Origin: Pseudomonas sp.
GTDB lineage: Bacteria > Pseudomonadota > Gammaproteobacteria > Pseudomonadales > Pseudomonadaceae
Assembly: GCA_029239415.1 (NCBI GenBank)
Contig: JAQZAY010000270.1
Coordinates: 1 to 5,233 of the forward strand
Length of the DNA: 5,233 nt
Direction: 5' to 3'
The notes under the pieces are model-generated. The model made no database searches. It saw nothing but the letters and a program-made list of their open reading frames with translations, and was not told the DNA's origin. The position numbers were made by a program, and so were the translations under genes. Within the stretch, counting starts at the first letter, position 1, and each line of letters opens with the position of its first letter. Positions 1 through 4,842 of this stretch are shown piece by piece.

Positions 1-496
1 GGTGCTGTTCGCCATCGGCGGGCGCCTGCGCGGGCTAAGCTCGGCCTTCGAAAGCCGCACCCGCGACCTGCTGCACCAGGCCTATGGCCTGGCCACCGGT
101 CAGCCGCAGGTGCAGAGCAGCCTGCTGCGCTGGATGTTCGTGGTGCTGGAGGTCGGTCACGCGGTCATCGAACTGCGCAAGGAGCAGGCGCTGCTGCCGG
201 TGCACCCGTGCTACGCCGAGTCGCAGCCCTGGCGCCAGGCGATCCGCGTGATGGGCCGGGCGCTGGCGCGACTGTTCCTGCAGCCCAGCGCCAGCAACCA
301 TGAGCGTGCCCTGGTGGCGGTGGATCACGCCATCAGCCGCGTGCAGGCCACCGACGAGCCGTTTGCCCGGCACTTCGACACTTCGGTCCTGCGCCGGGTG
401 CAGAGCTACCTGCATTTCATCCGTACCTCGCTGCTCGACCCACAGTCGCCGCTGGCCGCGCAGGCCCCGGCGCAAGGACTGCCCCATGCCCCGTGA
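1..496 (+). CDS. FUSC-family (fusaric acid resistance / AaeB-like) inner-membrane efflux transporter, C-terminal part
   Basis: The gene is cut by the left edge; about 164 C-terminal residues are visible, reading in the frame that starts at base 2 and ending at TGA 494-496. The GTG at base 2 is an internal codon, not a convincing start. The visible part has no clear membrane segment. It is a helical, Arg/Leu-rich soluble region, including the stretch LEVGHAVIELR near residue 50, consistent with the cytoplasmic C-terminal domain of FUSC/AaeB transporters. Family members export aromatic carboxylic acids such as p-hydroxybenzoate or fusaric acid from the inner membrane, working with a HlyD-type adaptor. 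The identification leans strongly on context: it is followed with overlaps by a DUF1656 gene and an AaeA-like adaptor gene, the standard aaeB/aaeX/aaeA set, here in the order transporter, small protein, adaptor. The substrate cannot be read from the sequence. Confidence 0.8.
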   Translation, partial: VLFAIGGRLRGLSSAFESRTRDLLHQAYGLATGQPQVQSSLLRWMFVVLEVGHAVIELRKEQALLPVHPCYAESQPWRQAIRVMGRALARLFLQPSASNHERALVAVDHAISRVQATDEPFARHFDTSVLRRVQSYLHFIRTSLLDPQSPLAAQAPAQGLPHAP

Positions 497-686
497 GATC
501 GCCTTCCATGGCGTGTACATGCCAACCATGACCTTGTTGTTCCTGCTCGCCGCGGGGCTTGGATGGGGTCTTGACCGCTTCATCGCCAGCCACGACGGCT
601 ATCGCTTCTTCTGGCACCCGGCGCTGCTGCGCCTGAGCCTGTTCGTCTGCCTCTTTGGCGCCATGGCGCTGTTTGTCTACCGGTGA
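486..686 (+). CDS. DUF1656 (AaeX-like) small inner-membrane protein
   Basis: This encodes 66 residues, the usual size for DUF1656/AaeX. The N-terminus MPREIAFHGVYMP is typical of the family. Two hydrophobic membrane segments follow, at about residues 13-31 (TLLFLLAAGLGWGLDRF region) and 46-64 (ALLRLSLFVCLFGAMALFV region), joined by a short polar loop with HDGYRFFWHP. The ATG at 486 is chosen because AAGGA at 474-478 lies 7 nt upstream and the family N-terminus begins there; the longer open frame from 300 is an out-of-frame read of the FUSC gene. It overlaps the FUSC stop by 11 bp and its own stop overlaps the adaptor GTG by 4 bp, so the three genes are almost certainly co-transcribed and translationally coupled. 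Its role is poorly known; it accompanies AaeAB-type pumps and is presumed to be a small accessory membrane subunit. Confidence 0.9.
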   Translation: MPREIAFHGVYMPTMTLLFLLAAGLGWGLDRFIASHDGYRFFWHPALLRLSLFVCLFGAMALFVYR

Positions 687-1579
687 GTCCCACGTCGATG
701 AAAAAGTTCTTCAGCCTGATCGCCACCTTGCTCGTGCTGGCCGCTGCCGTGGTGATCGGCCGGCAGTTGTGGCTGCACTACATGACCACGCCCTGGACCC
801 GCGACGGCCGCGTGCGTGCCGACATCATCAACGTCGCTGCCGACGTGCCGGGGTATGTGGTCGATGTGCCGGTGCATGACAACCAGAGGGTGAAGAAGGG
901 CGACCTGCTGATCCAGATCGACCCCGAGCACTACCAGGTCGCCGTCCGCCAGGCTCAGGCGCTGGTCGCCTCGCGCAAGGCCACCTGGGAGATGCGCAAG
1001 CTCAACGCCAGCCGCCGCGCCGACCTGGACAACCTGGTCATCTCCCGTGAAAGCCGCGAGGACGCCAGCAATGTCGCCAGCTCCGCCCTGGCCGACTACC
1101 AGCAGGCCCAGGCGCAGCTCGCCGCGGCCGAGCTCGACCTGGCGCGCACGCGCATCCTCGCCACCGTCGACGGCTACGTGACCAACCTCAACGTGCACAA
1201 GGGCGACTACGCCCGCACCGGCGAGGCGAAGATGGCCGTGGTGGACGAGCAGTCCTTCTGGGTCTATGGCTATTTCGAGGAGACCAAGCTACCCCATGTG
1301 AAGGTCGGCGCCCCAGCCGAGCTGCAGATGATGAGCGGCGAGCGCCTGCAAGGGCATGTCCAGAGCATTGCCCGCGGCATCTACGACCGCGACAACCCGC
1401 AGAGCCGCGAGCTGATCGCCGACGTCAACCCGACGTTCAACTGGGTGCGCCTGGCCCAGCGCGTGCCGGTGCGGATCCATATCGACCAGGTGCCGGAAGG
1501 CTACCTGCTGGCGGCGGGCACGACGTGCACCGTGGTAGTGACGCCGTCTGCTTCCCGAGCGGCGCAGCCTGTCCTGTAG
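683..1579 (+). CDS. HlyD-family periplasmic adaptor (membrane fusion protein), AaeA-like
   Basis: This encodes 298 residues from GTG 683, close to the size of E. coli AaeA (about 310). It is the adaptor linking the FUSC transporter to an outer-membrane channel. Residues 9-30 form an N-terminal membrane anchor. The motif TTPWTRDGRVRAD (35-47), followed by a lipoyl-like segment (VAADVPGYVVDVPVHDNQRVKKGDLLIQID, about 51-80), is characteristic. A short alpha-helical hairpin (about 84-155, Ala/Gln/Arg-rich) comes next, then the second lipoyl half (ARTRILATVDGYVTNLNVHKGDY, 154-176), and a beta-barrel region with FWVYGYFEETKLPHVKVG (192-209). The start is uncertain. GTG 683 shares TGA with the upstream stop (4-bp overlap) but has no good ribosome site. 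ATG 698 gives MKKFFSLIATLL, a more typical N-terminus, with GGTGAG at 682-687 upstream at a long spacing. Function is inferred from family and operon; the substrate is unknown, probably aromatic acids. Confidence 0.93.
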   Translation: MSPTSMKKFFSLIATLLVLAAAVVIGRQLWLHYMTTPWTRDGRVRADIINVAADVPGYVVDVPVHDNQRVKKGDLLIQIDPEHYQVAVRQAQALVASRKATWEMRKLNASRRADLDNLVISRESREDASNVASSALADYQQAQAQLAAAELDLARTRILATVDGYVTNLNVHKGDYARTGEAKMAVVDEQSFWVYGYFEETKLPHVKVGAPAELQMMSGERLQGHVQSIARGIYDRDNPQSRELIADVNPTFNWVRLAQRVPVRIHIDQVPEGYLLAAGTTCTVVVTPSASRAAQPVL

Positions 1580-1620
1580 AAGATTCTATGGCTGGAGTCC
1601 TTGCTGGCCTCACCGAGTGT

Positions 1621-1671
1621 GGTGCTGGAAATCGTGGGAGCGGTCAGGCTTCAGCCGCGCCCACCAGCACC
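1621..1671. repeat. Imperfect hairpin across the convergent adaptor / stress-protein gene ends
   Basis: GGTGCTGG (1621-1628) is the exact reverse complement of CCAGCACC (1664-1671). Inside it, GGG (1636-1638) can pair with CCC (1660-1662) and GCGG (1640-1643) with CCGC (1655-1658), giving about 15 paired positions interrupted by a one-sided bulge and one mismatch. The stress-gene stop (1644-1646) sits in the loop. No T-run follows on either strand, so this is not a standard intrinsic terminator. It may still serve as a transcript 3'-end structure for one or both convergent genes, or be chance in GC-rich DNA. No other terminator is visible between 1580 and 1643. Confidence 0.4.
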
Positions 1672-2096
1672 GCGCACTGCACCCGGTCGATCACCTTCAC
1701 GCTGATCGAGGGATCCAGCAAGCGTCCCAGCCGCGACATGTGGCGGTGGCCGATGACGATCAGCTCGCAGCCCAGCGCTTCGGCCTGGCTGACGATGGCG
1801 TCCACCGGGTCGGCTGCGGCCAGCCTGCCTTCGCAGGTGTACCCGCGCTCGCGCAGGGCCGCCACGGCCTTGAGCATGGCGGCATCGCCCAGGCGCTGTT
1901 CTTCGCAGGCGGCGGGATATTCTTGCTCCTCGTCCTGGCGGATGGGAGCGAGGTGGTCATGCACGGCAAAGGACGAGTCGATGGCCAGCAGCACATGCAG
2001 GTGATGCCTGTCAGGCTGGCAATAGCGGCAGGCAAGGTCGAGCAGGCCGCTGGCGGCAGGGGAGGCGTCGATGGCGATCAGGACGTGGCTGGTCAT
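1644..2096 (-). CDS. Universal stress protein, UspA family, single domain
   Basis: This encodes 150 residues, the normal length of one Usp domain; the protein is cytoplasmic. The N-terminus MTSHVLIAIDASPAASGLLDLA is the typical first strand and helix, with Asp10 at the nucleotide-site position. The C-terminal strand-loop-helix-strand reads ELIVIGHRHMSRLGRLLD (111-128), then PSISVKVIDRVQCAVLV (129-145). The ATP-binding pattern G-2X-G-9X-G-S/T aligns as Gly116, His119, Pro129, Ser130, so two of three glycines are replaced. This GHRH/DPS form is, from memory, a recurrent Usp subgroup, but ATP binding should not be assumed. The start at 2096 is supported by GGAG 5 nt upstream and by the family N-terminus; the open frame runs on to 2441 but that extension is low-complexity and overlaps the LysR gene. 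It is convergent with the efflux operon and divergent from the LysR gene. Usp proteins act in stress tolerance; no specific partner can be read here. Confidence 0.93.
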   Translation of the reverse strand: MTSHVLIAIDASPAASGLLDLACRYCQPDRHHLHVLLAIDSSFAVHDHLAPIRQDEEQEYPAACEEQRLGDAAMLKAVAALRERGYTCEGRLAAADPVDAIVSQAEALGCELIVIGHRHMSRLGRLLDPSISVKVIDRVQCAVLVGAAEA

Positions 2097-2101
2097 GCGG
2101 T

Positions 2102-2105
2102 CTCC
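2102..2105 (-). promoter_or_regulatory. Ribosome binding site of the universal stress protein gene
   Basis: On the minus strand GGAG lies 5 nt before ATG 2096. It decides this start over the much longer upstream extension of the same open frame. Confidence 0.7.
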
Positions 2106-2131
2106 GGGGCGTGAGGCAAACCCGTATTCTT

Positions 2132-2170
2132 GTGCATTCAGAGGCCACGGATAAATGGCCTGCCGTGCAC
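2132..2170. promoter_or_regulatory. Nested inverted repeats in the stress-protein upstream region
   Basis: An inner pair, AGGCCA (2142-2147) and TGGCCT (2156-2161), is separated by 8 nt. An outer pair, GTGCA (2132-2136) and TGCAC (2166-2170), is centred within 1 bp of it (2151 and 2151.5). The outer right arm lies in the self-palindrome GTGCAC. The block is 36-75 bp upstream of the stress-gene start, where an operator could act. No known regulator consensus is recognised (no ANR/FNR TTGAT-N4-ATCAA), so this is a candidate site only. Confidence 0.3.
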
Positions 2171-2177
2171 TCTGTAG

Positions 2178-2192
2178 TTGTGTCGGGCGCAA
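2178..2192 (+). promoter_or_regulatory. Putative LysR-type regulator box upstream of the LysR gene
   Basis: TTGTGTCGGGCGCAA contains T-N11-A (T2179, A2191), the general LysR-type regulator (LTTR) site form, with imperfect dyad arms TTGTG / CGCAA around a 5-nt centre. It matches a site upstream of the MFS gene (3173-3187) at 13 of 15 positions. It ends 41 nt before the LysR ATG and lies just upstream of a candidate extended -10, the usual position for negative autoregulation. It also lies 82-96 bp upstream of the divergent stress gene, so it could affect that gene too. Confidence 0.5.
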
Positions 2193-2203
2193 ACTGGGCA
2201 AGC

Positions 2204-2212
2204 TGGTAAGAT
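2204..2212 (+). promoter_or_regulatory. Candidate extended -10 promoter of the LysR gene
   Basis: TGGTAAGAT fits an extended -10 (TG-N-TAAGAT, four of six matches to TATAAT). No good -35 hexamer lies 16-18 bp upstream. Transcription would start near 2219, giving a short leader, and would place the candidate LysR box over the -35 zone. Prediction by eye only. Confidence 0.3.
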
Positions 2213-2233
2213 TTCCCGATCCCATCACCGCAC

Positions 2234-3154
2234 ATGGAAACCCCGGCAATGCAGCTCCCGGACATGAACCTGCTGGTCGCACTCGATGCCTTGCTCGACG
2301 AGGGCAGCGTGGTTGGCGCGGCGCAGCGCATGAACCTGAGCCCGGCGGCGATGAGCCGTACCCTCGGGCGGATTCGCGATGCCATGGGCGACCCGATCCT
2401 GGTGCGCGCAGGCCGCGGCCTGGTACCGACGCCGCGGGCACTGGCCCTGCGCGAACAGGTGCGGGCGCTGGTGGAGCAGGCGGGCCAGGTATTTCGCAAC
2501 GGTCCGCAAGTCGAGCTGGCCAACCTGGATCGCGCCTTCAATATCCGCACCAACGATCTGTTCATCGCCCTTTATGGCGCGCAGCTGCTGCGCATGATGC
2601 ACGAGCAGGCGCCGCAGACGGTGCTGCGCTTCGTGCCTGAAAGTGGCAACGATGACGATGCGGTGCTGCGCGATGGCCGGACCGACCTGATCATCAGCTC
2701 GGCCATCGACCTGGGCCCCGAGATCAAGGTGCAGAGCCTGTTCAACACGGTCTACATCGGCCTCGCCCGCCGCGACCACCCGATCTTCGACGCCGAGATC
2801 ACCCCCGAACGCTTCGCGGCCTTCCCGCAGATCAGCGTGTCGCGGCGCGGACGCGCCAATGGGCCCATCGATGTGGAACTGGCCAACTACAAGGTGCGGC
2901 GCCGGGTTGCGCTGATCACGCCCAGCTTTCACTCGGCAATGTTCTCGTTGCCAGACTCCGAGCTGCTGCTGCCGATGCCGGCCAATATCCTCAGCAGCGT
3001 GACCAAGCTCGGCCTGCCATTGCGCGCGTTCCAGATCCCGCTGCCGATGGAGAGGGTGACGGTGATGCAGGCCTGGCATCCGCGGCATGACAATGATCCC
3101 GCTCATCGCTGGCTTCGCCAGACCCTCAGAGCCTGCTGCAGCGTGGATCCATAG
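2234..3154 (+). CDS. LysR-type transcriptional regulator, probable local regulator of the downstream efflux operon
   Basis: This encodes 306 residues, the standard LTTR length. The N-terminal winged helix-turn-helix spans about residues 11-70: MNLLVALDALLDEGSVVGAA, then QRMNLSPAAMSRTLGRIRDAMGDPILVRAGRGLVPTPRAL. This is a NodD/LinR-like variant, with LSPAAMSRTLGRIR as recognition helix. A linker helix (71-95) leads into the substrate-binding domain (about 100-300), which includes LRDGRTDLIIS (145-155) and HPIFDAEITPERFAAFPQI (182-200). The effector is unknown. The start could be ATG 2234, 2249 or 2264; 2234 is the longest, but 2249 has the better ribosome-site candidate (GGAAA, 2236-2240, 8 nt upstream) and gives MQLPDMNLLV. 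The gene is divergent from the stress gene and 119 bp upstream of, and co-directional with, the MFS gene. Matching T-N11-A sites upstream of both it and the MFS gene suggest autoregulation and control of the pump; this is inference. Confidence 0.94.
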   Translation: METPAMQLPDMNLLVALDALLDEGSVVGAAQRMNLSPAAMSRTLGRIRDAMGDPILVRAGRGLVPTPRALALREQVRALVEQAGQVFRNGPQVELANLDRAFNIRTNDLFIALYGAQLLRMMHEQAPQTVLRFVPESGNDDDAVLRDGRTDLIISSAIDLGPEIKVQSLFNTVYIGLARRDHPIFDAEITPERFAAFPQISVSRRGRANGPIDVELANYKVRRRVALITPSFHSAMFSLPDSELLLPMPANILSSVTKLGLPLRAFQIPLPMERVTVMQAWHPRHDNDPAHRWLRQTLRACCSVDP

Positions 3155-3172
3155 CCAGGGGCTTGGCGTCGA

Positions 3173-3187
3173 TTGCGTCTGGCGCAA
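3173..3187 (+). promoter_or_regulatory. Putative LysR-type regulator box upstream of the MFS efflux operon
   Basis: TTGCGTCTGGCGCAA is a perfect 5-bp dyad (TTGCG / CGCAA, 5-nt centre) and contains T-N11-A (T3174, A3186). It differs from the 2178-2192 site at two positions only. It lies 86 nt before the MFS start, and its centre (3180) is about 65 bp upstream of the start point predicted from the candidate -10 at 3233, the classical position of an LTTR recognition site. As a hairpin it has no T-run, so a terminator for the LysR gene is less likely. Confidence 0.55.
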
Positions 3188-3232
3188 CAGTAAGCTGCCT
3201 ATATGTCAGTTTTAATCAGCATTCATTCTTTT

Positions 3233-3238
3233 TAGAAT
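3233..3238 (+). promoter_or_regulatory. Candidate -10 element of the MFS efflux operon
   Basis: TAGAAT matches TATAAT at five of six positions, in an AT-rich stretch (about 3190-3255) unlike its surroundings. The sequence at the -35 spacing (TTTTAA, 3210-3215) is poor, as expected of an activator-dependent promoter. TTTAAT at 3211-3216 is an alternative -10. By eye only. Confidence 0.3.
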
Positions 3239-3259
3239 TCACCCGGTAAATATGTTGCC

Positions 3260-3264
3260 GGAGA
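3260..3264 (+). promoter_or_regulatory. Ribosome binding site of the MFS gene
   Basis: GGAGA lies 9 nt before ATG 3274, fixing that start. Confidence 0.65.
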
Positions 3265-3273
3265 TTTCACCCA

Positions 3274-4815
3274 ATGAGTTCGCTGACCGCGCCCTCCGTT
3301 GCGCTCGCTGCCGCCCCCATGGCCAGCCCGCCCGCGCAAGCGGCCTTCGGCCTGCGCGTGGTGGTCGGGCTGTTCGGCGTGTTATTGGCGGTACTGTGCG
3401 CGGGCCTCAATGAAACGGTCACCAAGGTGTCGCTGGCCGATATCCGCGGCGCCATGGGCATCGGCGCCGATGAAGGCGCCTGGCTGCTGGCGGTGTATGC
3501 CGCCGCCTCGGTATCGGCCATGGCCTTTTCGCCCTGGCTGGCGACGACGTTCTCGTTGCGTCGCTACACCCTTTGCGCCATCGGCGCCTTCGCCGTGCTG
3601 GGCGTGGTCCAGCCGTATGCACCGGACCTGCACAGCCTGATGCTGCTGCGGGTGCTGCAGGGCCTGGCCGCCGGTGCCATGCCGCCGATGCTGATGAGCG
3701 TGGCGCTGCGCTTCCTGCCTCCCGGCATCAAGGTGTACGGCCTGGCCTGCTATGCGCTGACCGCCACCTTTGGCCCGAACCTGGGGACGCCCCTTGCCGG
3801 CCTCTGGACCGAATACGTGGGTTGGCAATGGGCGTTCTGGCAGATCGTGCTGCCTGCGCTGCTGGCGATGGCCTGCGTCGGCTGGGGCCTGCCCCAGGAC
3901 CCGCTGCGCCTGGAACGCTTCCGGCAGTTCGACTGGCGTGGCGTGCTGCTTGGCCTGCCGGCGATCAGCTCGCTGGTGATCGGCCTGAGCCTGGGCGACC
4001 GCTGGGGCTGGTTCGACTCGCTGCTGATCTGCTGGCTGCTCGGCGGTGGCGCCCTGCTGCTGGTCCTGTTCCTGTTCAACGAATGGTCCGAGCCGCTGCC
4101 ATTCTTCCAGCTGCGCATGCTCGGCCGGCGCAACCTCAGCTTTGCCTTGCTGACGCTGGCCGGGGTGCTGGTCGTGCTCTCCGGTGTCAGCAGCATTCCC
4201 TCGGGCTACCTGGCGCAGATCCAAGGCTATCGACCGGCACAGACCAGTCCGCTGATGCTGCTGGTGGCCATGCCGCAGCTCCTGGCGCTGCCGCTGGTCG
4301 CGGCGCTGTGCAACATCCGCGCAGTGGATTGCCGATGGGTGCTGGCCACGGGCCTGGGCATGCTCGCACTGTCGTGCCTGGGCGGCAGCCAGCTGACCTC
4401 GCAATGGATCCGCGACAACTTCTACACCTTGTACCTGCTCCAGGTGTTTGGCCAGCCGATGGCCGTGCTGCCGCTGCTGATGCTCTCAACCAACGGCATG
4501 AGTCCGCAGGACGGTCCCTTCGCCTCGGCCTGGTTCAACACGGTAAAAGGCCTGGCGGCGGTGATCGCTGCAGGCCTGCTGGATGCCCTGGGCACCGTGC
4601 GCCGGCATTTTCATTCCAGTCACCTGGTGGACAGCCTGGGCAACTCGCCGCTGGTCGACGACCGCGCCCCGGGCCTGGCGCACCGCATACATGAGCAAGC
4701 CGTGGTACTGACCTCGGCCGACCTCTACCTGGTCATGGCGATGATCGCCGTGGCCCTGATCTGCCTGATTCCCTTCGTACCTACCCGGGTCTATCCACCC
4801 CGCGCGGTGGCCTGA
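3274..4815 (+). CDS. MFS multidrug-type efflux transporter, DHA2 (EmrB/QacA) family
   Basis: This encodes 513 residues, the size of 14-TM DHA2 drug/H+ antiporters such as EmrB. Residues 1-24 are an Ala/Pro-rich cytoplasmic tail and TM1 starts near residue 27. Motif B (LMLLRVLQGLAAGAMPPM, 122-139) has its Arg126 and Gly130. Motif C at the end of TM5 reads TATFGPNLGTPLAG (163-176). Late segments are rich in Leu/Ala. A polar periplasmic loop before the last TM contains RRHFHSSHLVDSLG (443-456), a feature of EmrB-like proteins, and the last TM is about 484-502. Unusual points are that the TM1 acidic motif LDxT reads LNET (45-48), and that the TM2-3 loop motif A is degenerate (SPWLATTFSLRRY, 86-98). 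An EmrA-like adaptor gene follows after 27 bp, so export across both membranes is likely. Substrate unknown. Expression is probably controlled by the preceding LysR protein. Confidence 0.93.
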   Translation: MSSLTAPSVALAAAPMASPPAQAAFGLRVVVGLFGVLLAVLCAGLNETVTKVSLADIRGAMGIGADEGAWLLAVYAAASVSAMAFSPWLATTFSLRRYTLCAIGAFAVLGVVQPYAPDLHSLMLLRVLQGLAAGAMPPMLMSVALRFLPPGIKVYGLACYALTATFGPNLGTPLAGLWTEYVGWQWAFWQIVLPALLAMACVGWGLPQDPLRLERFRQFDWRGVLLGLPAISSLVIGLSLGDRWGWFDSLLICWLLGGGALLLVLFLFNEWSEPLPFFQLRMLGRRNLSFALLTLAGVLVVLSGVSSIPSGYLAQIQGYRPAQTSPLMLLVAMPQLLALPLVAALCNIRAVDCRWVLATGLGMLALSCLGGSQLTSQWIRDNFYTLYLLQVFGQPMAVLPLLMLSTNGMSPQDGPFASAWFNTVKGLAAVIAAGLLDALGTVRRHFHSSHLVDSLGNSPLVDDRAPGLAHRIHEQAVVLTSADLYLVMAMIAVALICLIPFVPTRVYPPRAVA

Positions 4816-4842
4816 GTCCTGGATGAATTCGAGATTGCCGAA

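Noticed and set aside
2..4. GTG at base 2 as the start of the FUSC gene
   Set aside because: The visible protein is only the C-terminal portion of a family of roughly 650-750 residues; the gene clearly continues beyond the left edge.
677..1198. 173-residue minus-strand open frame opposite the first adaptor gene
   Set aside because: It is Val/His/Gly-rich with no family features, fully overlapped by a clear HlyD-family gene.
2097..2441. N-terminal extension of the stress protein
   Set aside because: The frame is open upstream, but the extension is Pro/Arg/Gly-rich, runs into the LysR coding region, and a good ribosome site with the family N-terminus marks 2096.
2225..3187. 320-residue open frame on the minus strand across the LysR gene
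   Set aside because: It is rich in His, Gln and Arg, has no recognisable domain, and mirrors a clear LysR gene; it is an antisense shadow of GC-rich coding DNA.
3173..3187. The TTGCG / CGCAA dyad as a terminator for the LysR gene
   Set aside because: The stem is only 5 bp and no T-run follows; its near copy upstream of the LysR gene fits an operator better.
3382..4404. 340-residue minus-strand open frame across the MFS gene
   Set aside because: It is dominated by Gln, His, Arg and Ala with no hydrophobic core or family motif, and the opposite strand encodes an obvious transporter.
3573..4694. 373-residue plus-strand open frame inside the MFS gene
   Set aside because: It is a frame-shifted read of the MFS gene with Arg/Pro/Ala-rich low-complexity sequence and no motif.
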